A DNA stretch of 64,000 nucleotides from an uncultured Spirochaetaceae bacterium (GCA_902778325.1 CACYWZ010000001.1:62001-126000); one strand, 5' to 3'; counted from the first letter of the stretch, positions 25,005-33,595 are shown. Program-made: numbers and translations. The notes: a model not told the origin generated them from the sequence alone.

Positions 25005-26636
25005 TCAGTTGGCGAAGAGAGGGAAGCCGAAGCTGACTCCGACGCCGAAAGAAAGCCCATAGATGCTGTTCCAAGAGGCGTCTGCTTTTAGCGCAATGAG
25101 GCTGTAGAGCGGAAGAAGCACGCCGCCGTTGACTTTGTATTGTATGTCTTCGTCTTTGTCCACAATCCAATTTGTGCTGATTTGTCCGCCCGCGTAGATG
25201 CCAAGCAAATCAAAAATGCGAGGTCCGATGAAAAGTCCCGCCATACACGCGTTTTTGATGTCGTTCTCGTCTGAGCCGTCGTTGATTACGTCGAACGAAG
25301 CGCCTCCCAAAAGCCAATCGCCTGCAAGGTCAAGGCTGACTCCGACGTCGAATGTCTTTAGCTCGTCGTCGCCAGAGCCAATGTCTGAGAGCATTTTCTT
25401 TGTGCTGATGTTGAACGAAAGTCCTGCAAAGCCGTCATCAGAATAATGCTTTGGCTTTGATGTAGTTTTTACAGAAGGTGTGTATGTGGAAGATGTGTTA
25501 TTGCTTGCAATGTAGGTGTCTTCGGAGGATATAAGGCTTTTCGGGAACGGCTTTGTGCTTGCTATCAAGTCTTGTTTTTGCTCGTCGCTCAAAGATGTTA
25601 TGGAAGAGCCTGCAACAGTTGATATAACTGCAAAATCTCCGCCCCAATCGCCTTTGTTTGAGCCATTTTTGTACACGAAAACTGAAATCTTGTATGTGCC
25701 GCTTGTTGGCAGTGAAACAAAGATATTTGTTGTGTCAGAGTCTGTGTATGTAAAATCTCGAAAGATTGTTTCGTCTGCAGAATCTTTCAGATTGACGGAA
25801 AGTTTTCCGCCATTTTTGGCTTTGTATGAAATGACGCACTGTCCGTTTGGCAAAGAATTTTCTTTTTGCGGAAATGTGAGCAAGTCTGCAACGTCTGCGA
25901 TGTTCGGGCGAAAGGCTGGGAGTTTTCTGAAGCCTGCTGCGCTCACGATGTTTTTCATGAGCTGCTGTGTTGCGTCGTCTGTGGGAAAGTGTGTGCAGAT
26001 AAAGTATTTTGGGTCGGCAAAAAGCCATGTTGTGTTGTAGTCCTTGACTGATACTCTGCCTTCCATATGCCCGGAATCCCATGTGCAGTCAACGATATAC
26101 CACGCGCCTTCAAGTTTTACGATGTTCCATGCGTGGTTTGACTTTGTTGGGTCTTCATACGCTCCGTTTGAATAGCCGACTCCGCGAGAGTATCCGTGCA
26201 CTTTTTCGCACTGTATTCCGATTGCGTCGCAAATGGCTTTGAAGACGTTGGCGTATCCTTCGCACACTGCTTTTTTGGTGAGCAAAACATATGTGAGTGT
26301 TTGGTCTGGGACTGTTCCCGCCCAATAATTTGCTGCGTCATAAGAGAGGAGCAATGCTGTAACGTCGTGCGCCATTTTTGCGCGGTCAAAGGCGTCTGGT
26401 GAATATGTGGCGATTTTGTGAGCAACTGCGTTTATGTAATCGCCCGCGTCGCTGACTCGAAGTTCGTCGAGGTGTGTGTCTGCGACGATGTTTTTTGCTG
26501 TCAGGGACGGGATGTCTGTTCTGTAGATGTTCGCTTTGTCAAAGGAAGCTGGCAATGCGTAGTGTCCTGAATACTCTGTTGAAAATGCGCTTGTGCAAAG
26601 TGCGACTGCGCATGCCAAAATCAATATTTTTTTCAT
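25005..26636 (-). CDS. Exported transglutaminase-like protein with C-terminal beta-barrel-like domain
   Basis: 543 aa from ATG 26636, which follows ATAGGAGTACAT. Longer in-frame readings to 26696 lack a ribosome site and would bury the signal peptide (MKKILILACAVALCTSAFS). The transglutaminase-like core is at about 60-215, with a complete Cys-His-Asp triad: C125 in KKAVCEGYA, H168 in SNHAWN, D183 in VDCTWDSG. A beta-sandwich-like middle region follows at 275-360. Residues about 400-543 have alternating hydrophobic strands (GGASFDVIND, LFIGPRIFDLLGIYAGGQIS, LSFGVGVSFGFPLF) and end near Phe, like an outer-membrane barrel. Array B1 starts just past the stop codon. Substrate unknown. Confidence 0.83.
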   Translation of the reverse strand: MKKILILACAVALCTSAFSTEYSGHYALPASFDKANIYRTDIPSLTAKNIVADTHLDELRVSDAGDYINAVAHKIATYSPDAFDRAKMAHDVTALLLSYDAANYWAGTVPDQTLTYVLLTKKAVCEGYANVFKAICDAIGIQCEKVHGYSRGVGYSNGAYEDPTKSNHAWNIVKLEGAWYIVDCTWDSGHMEGRVSVKDYNTTWLFADPKYFICTHFPTDDATQQLMKNIVSAAGFRKLPAFRPNIADVADLLTFPQKENSLPNGQCVISYKAKNGGKLSVNLKDSADETIFRDFTYTDSDTTNIFVSLPTSGTYKISVFVYKNGSNKGDWGGDFAVISTVAGSSITSLSDEQKQDLIASTKPFPKSLISSEDTYIASNNTSSTYTPSVKTTSKPKHYSDDGFAGLSFNISTKKMLSDIGSGDDELKTFDVGVSLDLAGDWLLGGASFDVINDGSDENDIKNACMAGLFIGPRIFDLLGIYAGGQISTNWIVDKDEDIQYKVNGGVLLPLYSLIALKADASWNSIYGLSFGVGVSFGFPLFAN

Positions 26637-26655
26637 ATGTACTCCTATCGCTGTA

Positions 26656-26883
26656 TTATAACCAGCCTCCGCCAAAGAATCCGTCGTTGTCATCAAGGTT
26701 GCTTGTGCCGAAGGGTGCTATAGGGCGATATCCTTCGAGGTTTCGGATTTCTCGACCGCACTGAGGGCAGCGATATGTGCATATTTCGCCTTGTGTTCCC
26801 ATTTCAAAGCCAACGTATTGCAAATATCCGTAGCATAATGTTCCGTCAATTTCGTTGTGCATTCTTCCCATCAACTCAAACAT
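26656..26883 (-). CDS. Small protein with one CxxC knuckle
   Basis: 75 aa, preceded by AGGAGG about 9 nt before the ATG (26883), which supports it as a real gene. It contains one CxxC pair (CPQCGREIRNLEGY, residues 39-52) with another Cys four residues earlier (CTYRC), so it may bind one metal ion or dimerise to do so. The C terminus is Gly/Asp-rich (DDNDGFFGGGW). It ends 19 bp before the start of the transglutaminase gene on the same strand and is probably co-transcribed. No family recognised. Confidence 0.6.
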   Translation of the reverse strand: MFELMGRMHNEIDGTLCYGYLQYVGFEMGTQGEICTYRCPQCGREIRNLEGYRPIAPFGTSNLDDNDGFFGGGWL

Positions 26884-26985
26884 TTTTTTCCAAGCCTCCT
26901 TTTACCTTTACTGATTGATAATATCTTTTTCACAAAAAGCAAGTTATTTATTCTCAATATATATTTTATGATGCTTTACATCTTT

Positions 26986-29900
26986 TCATAAATGAGAATA
27001 CTCCTGAACAAGATTTTCAGGAATGTTTTGAAATAAATAACAATTTTCTGCATTTTGCATTTCGCTATTTGAATATTCATTGTAAACATTAACGTTTTTA
27101 CTGCGTGTAATAATCAATTCATTTTTAGCACGAGTTAAAGCAACATATAGTATTCTTCTTTCTTCTTCAATGTTTTCAGGAACTCCTCTTGTAAAATAGA
27201 ATGAAGGATAATTCATAGGATTTGCTCCTGCAATGTAACAAACTGGATATTCTGTTCCTTTTGCAGAATGTGCTGTTATTATTGTTATAATATCATCAGA
27301 GTTCGTTGTATTTTCTTTTGCATCTATAGCTGTATTATACTTTTCCATAAAACTATCCATACTGTGATACTTGGAAGCTAATTTTTCCAAATAGTTTAAA
27401 TCATCAAGTCTTTGTTTCCATGTAAGACCTATACAACTTAGGCTATAAATACGCTCATATTTTCTTTTTAACTTACCAAAAAGCATTTTTATAACAGTTC
27501 TAAACATTTCATTTAAATTAGAACGCTTAGAATAAGCAATTTGTAATAAGTTTGCAGCTTTTTGATTGTAAGAACTTAAAAGATTACAACTTTCTTTAAA
27601 ACTAATTTTTGCAAATTCTCTACAATGTTTTTCGGAATCTGGAACCCCATATAATCGCAGATATGTAAGCCATGCAATTTCATCAGAATTATCATAAATG
27701 ATACGAAGAACTGAAATAACATCTGCAATATGTGCGGAAGCTAAAAGTCCTTTTCCTCCAATTATTTCATACGAAAGGTCATTTTCAAGCAATATATGTT
27801 CGATAGGACGAGAAGATACTGTAGAACGAACAATAATACAATATTCGTTTGCTTTATTTCCTTTTAGAGTTCGTTTCAATATATCCCCGATAATCCATTT
27901 TGATTCCGCTTCTTCATTATAAAAAGTATGAAGTGCTGGGATTTTTCCTTTTCCACGCATAGAATGAATCTTTTTATCATATTTTATAGTATTGCTTTCA
28001 TTTAGAAGCCAATTTGATAAATCAAGGATTTCTTGTGTAGAGCGATAGTTTTCTTCTAGTTGTAGTTTTATGGCAGGCTGAAAATTAAAATCTTGCATAT
28101 ACTTAAAATCGCCGCCACGAAATCCATAAATAGCTTGAGCAACATCTCCTACGCAAAATAGTTTTGCATATTTTGCAAATGCAGAAAGCAATTTCCATTG
28201 AAGAAAACTTATATCTTGCATTTCATCAATCAATATATAATCATATTGAGAGCAAATTTGCTTACAAATAAATTCATCTTCACAAAGTTTGTTTATAACA
28301 ATACAAAGCAAATCAACGAAATCATATTTGATTAGTTTTTGTTTTTTTGCTTCATATTTTTCAAAAATTAATTTAAGAGAATCAATTATTAATTTTTTTT
28401 CTTTATCATTAAAACTAAGAATATATGGGAAAAATCTTTGTAAGCAATATTCCAATGTTTCTTCACTCTCTTTTAAATATGAATAACATGAAACAACATC
28501 TGTAATTGACATTGGCGAAGTATAATTAATTTGTTTATTTTCGTCGGTGTCATCAGTGAAGATTTTTATATTTTCTTCATTAATGACTATAGAAAATAAC
28601 TTTTTATCATCGCCATTTGAGAGTAAGCTATTTTTAGCACGAATAAAATTAAATTTTGAGGCATTCTTATACAAAATAGAATAACACCAGCTATGAAAAG
28701 TTTTTGTTGATATATCTACATTTCCAATAACTTTGCTTATTCTTTCTCTCAATTCTTTGGCGGCTTTTTTTGAAAAAGTAAATACATGAATTCTATCAGG
28801 GTGAACACCTTGTGTTAAAAGATAAGCAATCCGAGAAACAATAGTTTTAGTTTTTCCCGTTCCTGCACCAGCAGAAACACAAATATTTTTGTTTCTGCTG
28901 GCTGTAGCTGCTATATATTGGCTTTCATTTAGTTCTTTTAGATATTGAGGAATTCTATTATGATTATAAAGCTGTTGAGTAGGTATCCAATTTTCAAATT
29001 TAAAAGATTTTCCAGTTTTGTAGTAAAACTCTTTTCTATATTGAGTTTCTTCTGCTCTTTCAGAATTTTCCTCTTTTTCTGTATCAAAAATTATTTTTGC
29101 CTTTTTTATGCTATTATTTATTCTGTTTAAAGTATCACAATCAATTTCTAGATTCATCGGATCTTCGGTTTCTGTGTACAATTTTAACGCTTCTTCTGCA
29201 TCTAAATAAAGTTTTAACGCTTCTTCGTCATTGCCGTCTTTTAGAGAATTATTTGCTTCCCAAACTTTTTTATTTGCTTCTGCTTGATAGTTTTTTCTTT
29301 TAGCTCTTACAATGCACTCTCTGGCTTTTTCTATTATAGCATTTGCAACTTCTATAGATCTTTCACAAAGTCCAATAGCATCTTCATAGAATGTTTTTTC
29401 AAAACAATCTTGAGCTTCTGCATAAAGTTCTTCTGCACTCTTTTCTTTTTTAATACCTTCTTGTTCTTCTGCATTTTTCTTTGCAGGAGTTGATTCTTGA
29501 TGCATAGGATTTTGATTTGTATAATCTACAGATAATTTTTGAGCTTTTACAAGAGCTTTGCTGATTATGTTACTTGTAGAATAAAAGTTTTCAAGGGCTT
29601 GTCTTGCTTTTTGAGTTCCATTTTGAGCTAATTCTGAGAGTCTTTTGAGTGCCGTTATATTTCCATGTTTTGCGGCTGTTTTAAACCATTCACAGGCTTC
29701 TTCTGTTTCGCCGTTTTCTAGGGATTCATTTCCTATTGTTAGTTGAGATTCAAATGGTTCAGAATAAAAATTGTTCTCAATTGCCAAAAGTTTTTTTATA
29801 ATTTTTGTCAACTTTTCTTGTATATTTTTAGTTGAAATTGCAACTTGATTTTGAGTAGTTTCTGCAAAATGTTCACACTCATTATCTTTTACATCATTTT

Positions 29901-30558
29901 CTGTATTGTTATGCTTGCCATTTTCTTCCTGGATTTGAGCTTCTAAAGAATCTATAAAAGATATTACTTTGGAGTTACCATTTTTAGCTAACTCTATAAG
30001 ACTCTGAATAGCATTTTCATTTCCATATGAAGCTAAGTCTATAATTTTTTGACTAGCTAACTTATTATTAATTAGAGCCAACTTTTCAAGTTTTTCAAAA
30101 GCTTCTTTACTACCATTTATGAAAGCTTTTTCATACCAATCACAAGCCTTGTCAAAGTCTTTTTTGTCATAAAATAATATATTTCCGTATGCAAGCAAAG
30201 TATCTTTATTGTCACATTGAGAAAGTATTTCATTGAGTTTTTGTTCTGCATATACGATATTTTGATTTTTAGCAAATGAATAAAGTTGTAGAAAAGAATC
30301 TTTATCGCCACTAATTGCAAGTTCTTTTAATAAATCACATGCTTTATTTATATCTTTTTTAGTTCCTCTTGCCGCATAATACATTCCTGCTAAAAAATAC
30401 TTTGCATCTATATTTCCCATGTTTGAAGCTTTTGTGAAGTACTCGAATGCCATACCAAAATCACTAGTTTTGTAATATTTTAATCCGAGTTTATAATTGC
30501 TTGATGCGTCTCCGTTTGTAGCCATATTATACAATTTTTCTACTTGTTCACCACTCAT
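26986..30558 (-). CDS. Sel1/TPR-repeat protein fused to a UvrD-family superfamily 1A helicase
   Basis: 1190 aa. Residues 1-330 hold Sel1-like repeats (GDASSNYKLGLKYYKTSDFGMAFEYFTKAS, GNIDAKYFLAGMYY). Residues 375-500 add TPR/coiled helices. The helicase starts at about 543: LNESQYIAATA, Walker A AGAGTGKTKT (563-572), motif Ia HVFTFSKKAA, TKTFHSWCY, Walker B YILIDEMQDIS (774-784), GDVAQAIYGFRGGD (804-817), QLEENYRST (833-841), ITAHSAKGTEYPV (1094-1106) and RRILYVALTRAKNE (1135-1148). All SF1A motifs are intact. No nuclease motif is visible. Codon usage is clearly more AT-rich than neighbouring genes. It would unwind DNA 3'-5'. The repeat half probably binds a partner. A defence role is possible but unproven. 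Confidence 0.9.
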   Translation of the reverse strand: MSGEQVEKLYNMATNGDASSNYKLGLKYYKTSDFGMAFEYFTKASNMGNIDAKYFLAGMYYAARGTKKDINKACDLLKELAISGDKDSFLQLYSFAKNQNIVYAEQKLNEILSQCDNKDTLLAYGNILFYDKKDFDKACDWYEKAFINGSKEAFEKLEKLALINNKLASQKIIDLASYGNENAIQSLIELAKNGNSKVISFIDSLEAQIQEENGKHNNTENDVKDNECEHFAETTQNQVAISTKNIQEKLTKIIKKLLAIENNFYSEPFESQLTIGNESLENGETEEACEWFKTAAKHGNITALKRLSELAQNGTQKARQALENFYSTSNIISKALVKAQKLSVDYTNQNPMHQESTPAKKNAEEQEGIKKEKSAEELYAEAQDCFEKTFYEDAIGLCERSIEVANAIIEKARECIVRAKRKNYQAEANKKVWEANNSLKDGNDEEALKLYLDAEEALKLYTETEDPMNLEIDCDTLNRINNSIKKAKIIFDTEKEENSERAEETQYRKEFYYKTGKSFKFENWIPTQQLYNHNRIPQYLKELNESQYIAATASRNKNICVSAGAGTGKTKTIVSRIAYLLTQGVHPDRIHVFTFSKKAAKELRERISKVIGNVDISTKTFHSWCYSILYKNASKFNFIRAKNSLLSNGDDKKLFSIVINEENIKIFTDDTDENKQINYTSPMSITDVVSCYSYLKESEETLEYCLQRFFPYILSFNDKEKKLIIDSLKLIFEKYEAKKQKLIKYDFVDLLCIVINKLCEDEFICKQICSQYDYILIDEMQDISFLQWKLLSAFAKYAKLFCVGDVAQAIYGFRGGDFKYMQDFNFQPAIKLQLEENYRSTQEILDLSNWLLNESNTIKYDKKIHSMRGKGKIPALHTFYNEEAESKWIIGDILKRTLKGNKANEYCIIVRSTVSSRPIEHILLENDLSYEIIGGKGLLASAHIADVISVLRIIYDNSDEIAWLTYLRLYGVPDSEKHCREFAKISFKESCNLLSSYNQKAANLLQIAYSKRSNLNEMFRTVIKMLFGKLKRKYERIYSLSCIGLTWKQRLDDLNYLEKLASKYHSMDSFMEKYNTAIDAKENTTNSDDIITIITAHSAKGTEYPVCYIAGANPMNYPSFYFTRGVPENIEEERRILYVALTRAKNELIITRSKNVNVYNEYSNSEMQNAENCYLFQNIPENLVQEYSHL

Positions 30559-30583
30559 AAAACTTATTGTTCTCCTATCACTT

Positions 30584-30641
30584 ATTATAATCCAATGAAT
30601 TGGTGCTTAATGCCATAGCACAAGACATTTCGCACCAATTC
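30584..30641 (-). promoter_or_regulatory. Helicase-gene promoter region with 10-bp inverted repeat
   Basis: Minus-strand TATAAT at 30589-30584 lies 25 bp before the helicase ATG, which has a TAGGAG ribosome site. Just upstream are perfect arms GAATTGGTGC (30597-30606) and GCACCAATTC (30632-30641), which cover the place where a -35 box would be; no good -35 is present. The arrangement suggests a regulator-dependent promoter or an operator. Confidence 0.45.
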
Positions 30642-30691
30642 ACAGCAAGAAAAATACTTTTTGAAATTGCAAATAATCGTGCGATAAACTT

Positions 30692-31234
30692 TTAATTAGG
30701 AAGAACCCAATGGTCCATCTTGCAATATTTCTCTCGGTCAAACCATCTGATATACGGATAGATTTCCTTCGTCGCATACGTTCCGTTGTTCTTCCAGTAG
30801 TTCGGCATATACATTACTTCTCCCCAAGTATTCTCTGGTCTCTTTGGTGCTTGAGTTTCAATGTAGCACCATTCTCCGCCGCTTCGTATTCTGACGAATG
30901 AATGGAAGACTCTCGGCGCATAGTTTCCAACAAGCACATAATCTGGTTTATCTACGATAACCAAATCGATGTCATCACTTCCCCAATTCGTGCACCATAT
31001 TTTCAAGAATATCATTGTGTAATCATAGCAAGCAACTTCTCCGTTATTGTCCATATCATACACACACTGCTTCAATGCCCTAAAGACTTTGAAAATCTTT
31101 TCCTTGTCTTCTGGCGTGACCTTTCGATACATTGTAAAGTCTGCCTTCAAGTCTCTGTCCCAAGTTGCAGGGAATGAAAATGCCATTGTCACTGTTGACA
31201 AAGCCAAAGCCAAAACCAAAATAAACTTTCTCAT
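30692..31234 (-). CDS. Exported transglutaminase-like (Cys-His) protein
   Basis: 180 aa. Signal peptide MRKFILVLALALSTVTMAFS. A possible papain/transglutaminase-like active site is C69 in NNGEVACYDYTMIF, H111 in RVFHSFVRIR and the acid E126 in CYIETQ, with strand-like spacing typical of small transglutaminase-like domains. That assignment is from pattern only. A good GGAGG site precedes the ATG. It lies 22 bp downstream of the 58-aa gene and is co-transcribed with it. Confidence 0.72.
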   Translation of the reverse strand: MRKFILVLALALSTVTMAFSFPATWDRDLKADFTMYRKVTPEDKEKIFKVFRALKQCVYDMDNNGEVACYDYTMIFLKIWCTNWGSDDIDLVIVDKPDYVLVGNYAPRVFHSFVRIRSGGEWCYIETQAPKRPENTWGEVMYMPNYWKNNGTYATKEIYPYIRWFDREKYCKMDHWVLPN

Positions 31235-31256
31235 AGAAACCTCCTATCGTGTTCCT

Positions 31257-31433
31257 TCATCGTCCATAATAATTGTCATAAAGTTTATATGTGTTGTCCT
31301 CAGAATGCTCAATTTCTATGCTGTGGTCGGCATGGTTATAGCCATAAATCTCATGCAAAAAATCCTGATAAGAATAATTCTTTGGCTTTGGTCTACACGC
31401 ATAAATACCTTTTCTTGAAGTTGTGTTGCTCAT
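31257..31433 (-). CDS. Small 58-aa protein upstream of the exported Cys-His protein
   Basis: 58 aa starting MSNTTSRKGIYACRPKPK and ending KLYDNYYGR. It has an excellent GGAGG ribosome site 6 nt before its ATG and a 22-bp gap to the following gene. Composition is rich in Tyr, His and Asn, with no signal peptide or membrane segment. The ribosome site and operon-like spacing are the main support. Function unknown. Confidence 0.62.
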   Translation of the reverse strand: MSNTTSRKGIYACRPKPKNYSYQDFLHEIYGYNHADHSIEIEHSEDNTYKLYDNYYGR

Positions 31434-31525
31434 CGTTTTCCTCCTTTCAACACTATCTCTTTTACAGCACCTATAAATACAAGAGCCTAGTAATAACTAG
31501 AAATTGACAATTACAGCAAAAAAAA

Positions 31526-31969
31526 TCACTTTGAAATAACGTCAACGCGCCAAATTATATATTTGTAAAGAGGAACATAAGCGTCATAGTCCCCCATAAC
31601 CAACGGATTACCGTAGTAACGACACGATTCTTTTGAAACCCTGTAAACGAAATACCAACTGCCTGCGCGAGTTCTTGAATAAGCATAATTCTCATTATCC
31701 TCATCAACTGCATCAAGCCGATTTACTTCACTCCAAAAATAATCAATGTCAGAGTTTATTGCTCGATTGTTGTTGCAATGAACAGGAGATTGATTGCCAT
31801 AATGCAACGTTCGTGCACCAATTCCAGAATAATGCTCATTCCCCAAATAAAGACAACAACCGTCATTGCACTCTATAAATTTCAAAGAGTAAACAACTTT
31901 GCTTTTTGTTTTTGCAAAAGCATTGACAGCACAAAACATCAAAATAAATAACGCAACTCCTTTCCTCAT
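31526..31969 (-). CDS. Small exported Cys-rich protein
   Basis: 147 aa from ATG 31969, which follows AAAAGGAG. Signal peptide MRKGVALFILMFCAVNAFA. The mature part has three cysteines near the start (CNDGCCLYLG), another two later (PVHCNNNR and ESCRYYG) and many aromatic residues, which suggests a disulfide-stabilised secreted domain. The reading frame stays open upstream into repeat array B2, but that extension encodes the translated repeat (KFKFIASFSSGEA-type units) and lacks a ribosome site, so it was not included. Confidence 0.72.
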   Translation of the reverse strand: MRKGVALFILMFCAVNAFAKTKSKVVYSLKFIECNDGCCLYLGNEHYSGIGARTLHYGNQSPVHCNNNRAINSDIDYFWSEVNRLDAVDEDNENYAYSRTRAGSWYFVYRVSKESCRYYGNPLVMGDYDAYVPLYKYIIWRVDVISK

Positions 31970-32051
31970 CTCAAAAACTCCTTTTACAAAATTTTTTCTC
32001 CCCACCCACACACAGACCGTCTGAAAAACCAATTTTCCAAAGATAACGCAG

Positions 32052-32090
32052 ATGCCGAAATAAATTCGGCATGACGGCATTTTTTTGCCG
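32052..32090. repeat. Double-hairpin dispersed repeat
   Basis: ATGCCGAA-ATAAA-TTCGGCAT is followed two bases later by CGGCA-TTTTTT-TGCCG. Two adjacent GC-rich palindromes in AT-rich DNA resemble REP-type dispersed elements. No gene is visible between 31970 and 32100. Confidence 0.5.
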
Positions 32091-32113
32091 ATTTTGCACT
32101 TTTTGGGCAATAA

Positions 32114-32327
32114 ATCTAAATTTTTCGCCTCCCCAGATGAAAAGGAAGCAATAAATTTAAATTTTTCACCTCCCCAGCAAAAAAGGAAGCAATAAATTTG
32201 AATTTTTCGCTTCCCCAGCAAAAAAGGAAGCAATAAATTTAAATTTTTCGCCTCCCCAGAAGAAAAGGAAGCAATAAATTTGAATTTTTCGCTTCCCCAG
32301 AGCAAAAGGAAGCAATAAATTTACTTT
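32114..32327 (+). repeat. Array B2: five tandem units, exact 41-bp period
   Basis: The box AATTTTTC recurs at 32119, 32160, 32201, 32242 and 32283. Unit sequence is the same family and orientation as array B1, 7.4 kb away, including the GGAAGC...GCTTCC hairpin and CCAG(AG)CAAAA. It lies downstream of the minus-strand beta-barrel gene. With the double hairpin it explains the 450-bp gap 31970-32420. Confidence 0.93.
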
Positions 32328-32352
32328 TATGCCCCAAAAAGCACTTGATACA

Positions 32353-32385
32353 TTGCAGACAGCGCCAAAAAAGCACCGTCTGCAA
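32353..32385 (-). terminator. Possible terminator of the beta-barrel gene
   Basis: TTGCAGAC and GTCTGCAA arms enclose a loop with a T6 tract, 36 bp past the stop codon at 32421. The minus-strand T run after the stem is weak, while the plus-strand side has ATTTTTCATTTTTT. Tentative. Confidence 0.4.
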
Positions 32386-32420
32386 GATTTTTCATTTTTT
32401 CCTAAAAAGTCAGAAGAGCA

Positions 32421-33479
32421 TTAGCCGCGCTTGAACGTAGCCTTTACAGTACCAGTCTTCATTGTGCCCTCAGATGCGTCCTTGCCTTCCGTCGTGAAAG
32501 AGAACTTTGCGCCGCCACAATTTGCAGATACCGTGTAAGCCTCGCCTTTCTTTGAAAGTTTGTAAGAGCCTTCTTTGCCCATGTACTTGCACTTTCCGCC
32601 TTCACCGAACACGATTGTTCCCAAATCGCCAGTCCAGGAAGTGTTCACAAACGGGTCGTCAGCACCACCAACTTCGACAACCTCTTTTGCAACTTTTGCT
32701 TTCTTTTCTGTTGGCTCAGCTGCCTTTTCAGCCTTCTTTTCTTCTGACTCGCTCTTTGCCTTCGCTCCCTCGTCAGAAGATGAAGCAGAGGAAACAGCAG
32801 AGCCTTTTCTCTGGAAGCGGTATGTAACACCAGCGCGCAAGAAGTATTCGTGGAACTTCAAGAAGTTATATCCAGTCTCAAAGTTCGCAACGAACTTATC
32901 GTTAATCTCGTAGTTCACACCAGCTGTGAAACCCATTCCAAGACCGATTTTTGTTGAAGAATAATCTTCGCTAGAAGTTTTGTATTCACCCGTTGGTACA
33001 TCCATGTTAAGAACGTCACTATGCTCATAAACAGGTTCAACAGTTTCGATAGAGAACGTTGTCTTCTGAATCGGGATACCAAGCGAAAGACCTGCGTACG
33101 GCGTCAACTTTGAAACAAAACTGCCGTCCTTTGCTTCTTCCGGCACAATCGGATAGTTGAACAAAATTGAGCCGCCCGGTGTGATGACGGTTGACTTGTA
33201 GCCGTCATAGTAATCGCTCTTGCCAAAAACCATATCAAGAGATGCCTCATAAGAAATGAAAAATGGCAAGTCTGCGCTTTTTTCAGGAACGATAACGAGG
33301 GCAGGATAAAGCTCAAAACCTGACACTGAACCATAACCAGAGCCGTAATCGGTGTCGAAATACGATGCTCCGAATGGAACATAGCCAATGTCGAATTTTC
33401 CTGCCAGTTCTGTTCCGCCAGCAAAAAGACTTGAACAACCTAATACTGCAGCTGCAGCCAATCCCAGAACTTTCTTCAT
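32421..33479 (-). CDS. Outer-membrane beta-barrel protein with C-terminal beta domain
   Basis: 352 aa. Signal peptide MKKVLGLAAAAVLGCSSLFA. Residues 22-230 alternate hydrophobic/aromatic strands (KFDIGYVPFGASYF, LTPYAGLSLGIPIQ, IGLGMGFTAGVNYEINDKFVANFETGYNFLKFHEYFLRAGVTYRF), typical of a small outer-membrane barrel ending in YRF. A Lys/Glu/Ala-rich linker at about 232-268 then leads to an extra beta domain (NTSWTGDLGTIVFGEGGKCKYMGKEGSYKLS) that resembles a lipocalin-like or META-like sandwich. Good GGAGG site before the ATG and a strong promoter upstream. Probably an abundant surface or periplasm-anchored protein. Confidence 0.82.
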   Translation of the reverse strand: MKKVLGLAAAAVLGCSSLFAGGTELAGKFDIGYVPFGASYFDTDYGSGYGSVSGFELYPALVIVPEKSADLPFFISYEASLDMVFGKSDYYDGYKSTVITPGGSILFNYPIVPEEAKDGSFVSKLTPYAGLSLGIPIQKTTFSIETVEPVYEHSDVLNMDVPTGEYKTSSEDYSSTKIGLGMGFTAGVNYEINDKFVANFETGYNFLKFHEYFLRAGVTYRFQRKGSAVSSASSSDEGAKAKSESEEKKAEKAAEPTEKKAKVAKEVVEVGGADDPFVNTSWTGDLGTIVFGEGGKCKYMGKEGSYKLSKKGEAYTVSANCGGAKFSFTTEGKDASEGTMKTGTVKATFKRG

Positions 33480-33525
33480 TTGAAAGCCTCCAATTAAATA
33501 TAATTTGCCGTTATCGGCGTAATAT

Positions 33526-33555
33526 ACTATAACAATATACCCGTTTTAGTGTCAA
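33526..33555 (-). promoter_or_regulatory. Promoter of the beta-barrel gene
   Basis: Minus-strand TTGACA at 33555-33550, 18-bp spacer, TATAGT at 33531-33526, about 46 bp before the ATG. The -35 box overlaps the TCAATGATA motif shared with the upstream region of the 304-aa HTH gene. Confidence 0.7.
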
Positions 33556-33595
33556 TGATAAAAAATGTTGCTACAAACAAGGTATTATCAAAGTT

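Noticed and set aside
24913..25170. Gene across the array B1 edge
   Set aside because: It is a repeat translation joined to an alternative frame of the transglutaminase gene end.
31970..32305. N-terminal extension of the small exported protein gene through array B2
   Set aside because: The extension is only translated repeat (KFKFIASFSSGEA-like). It lacks a ribosome site and would bury the signal peptide that begins at 31969.
32353..32385. Confident terminator for the beta-barrel gene
   Set aside because: The stem is good but the minus-strand T tract after it is poor, so it is listed only at low confidence.
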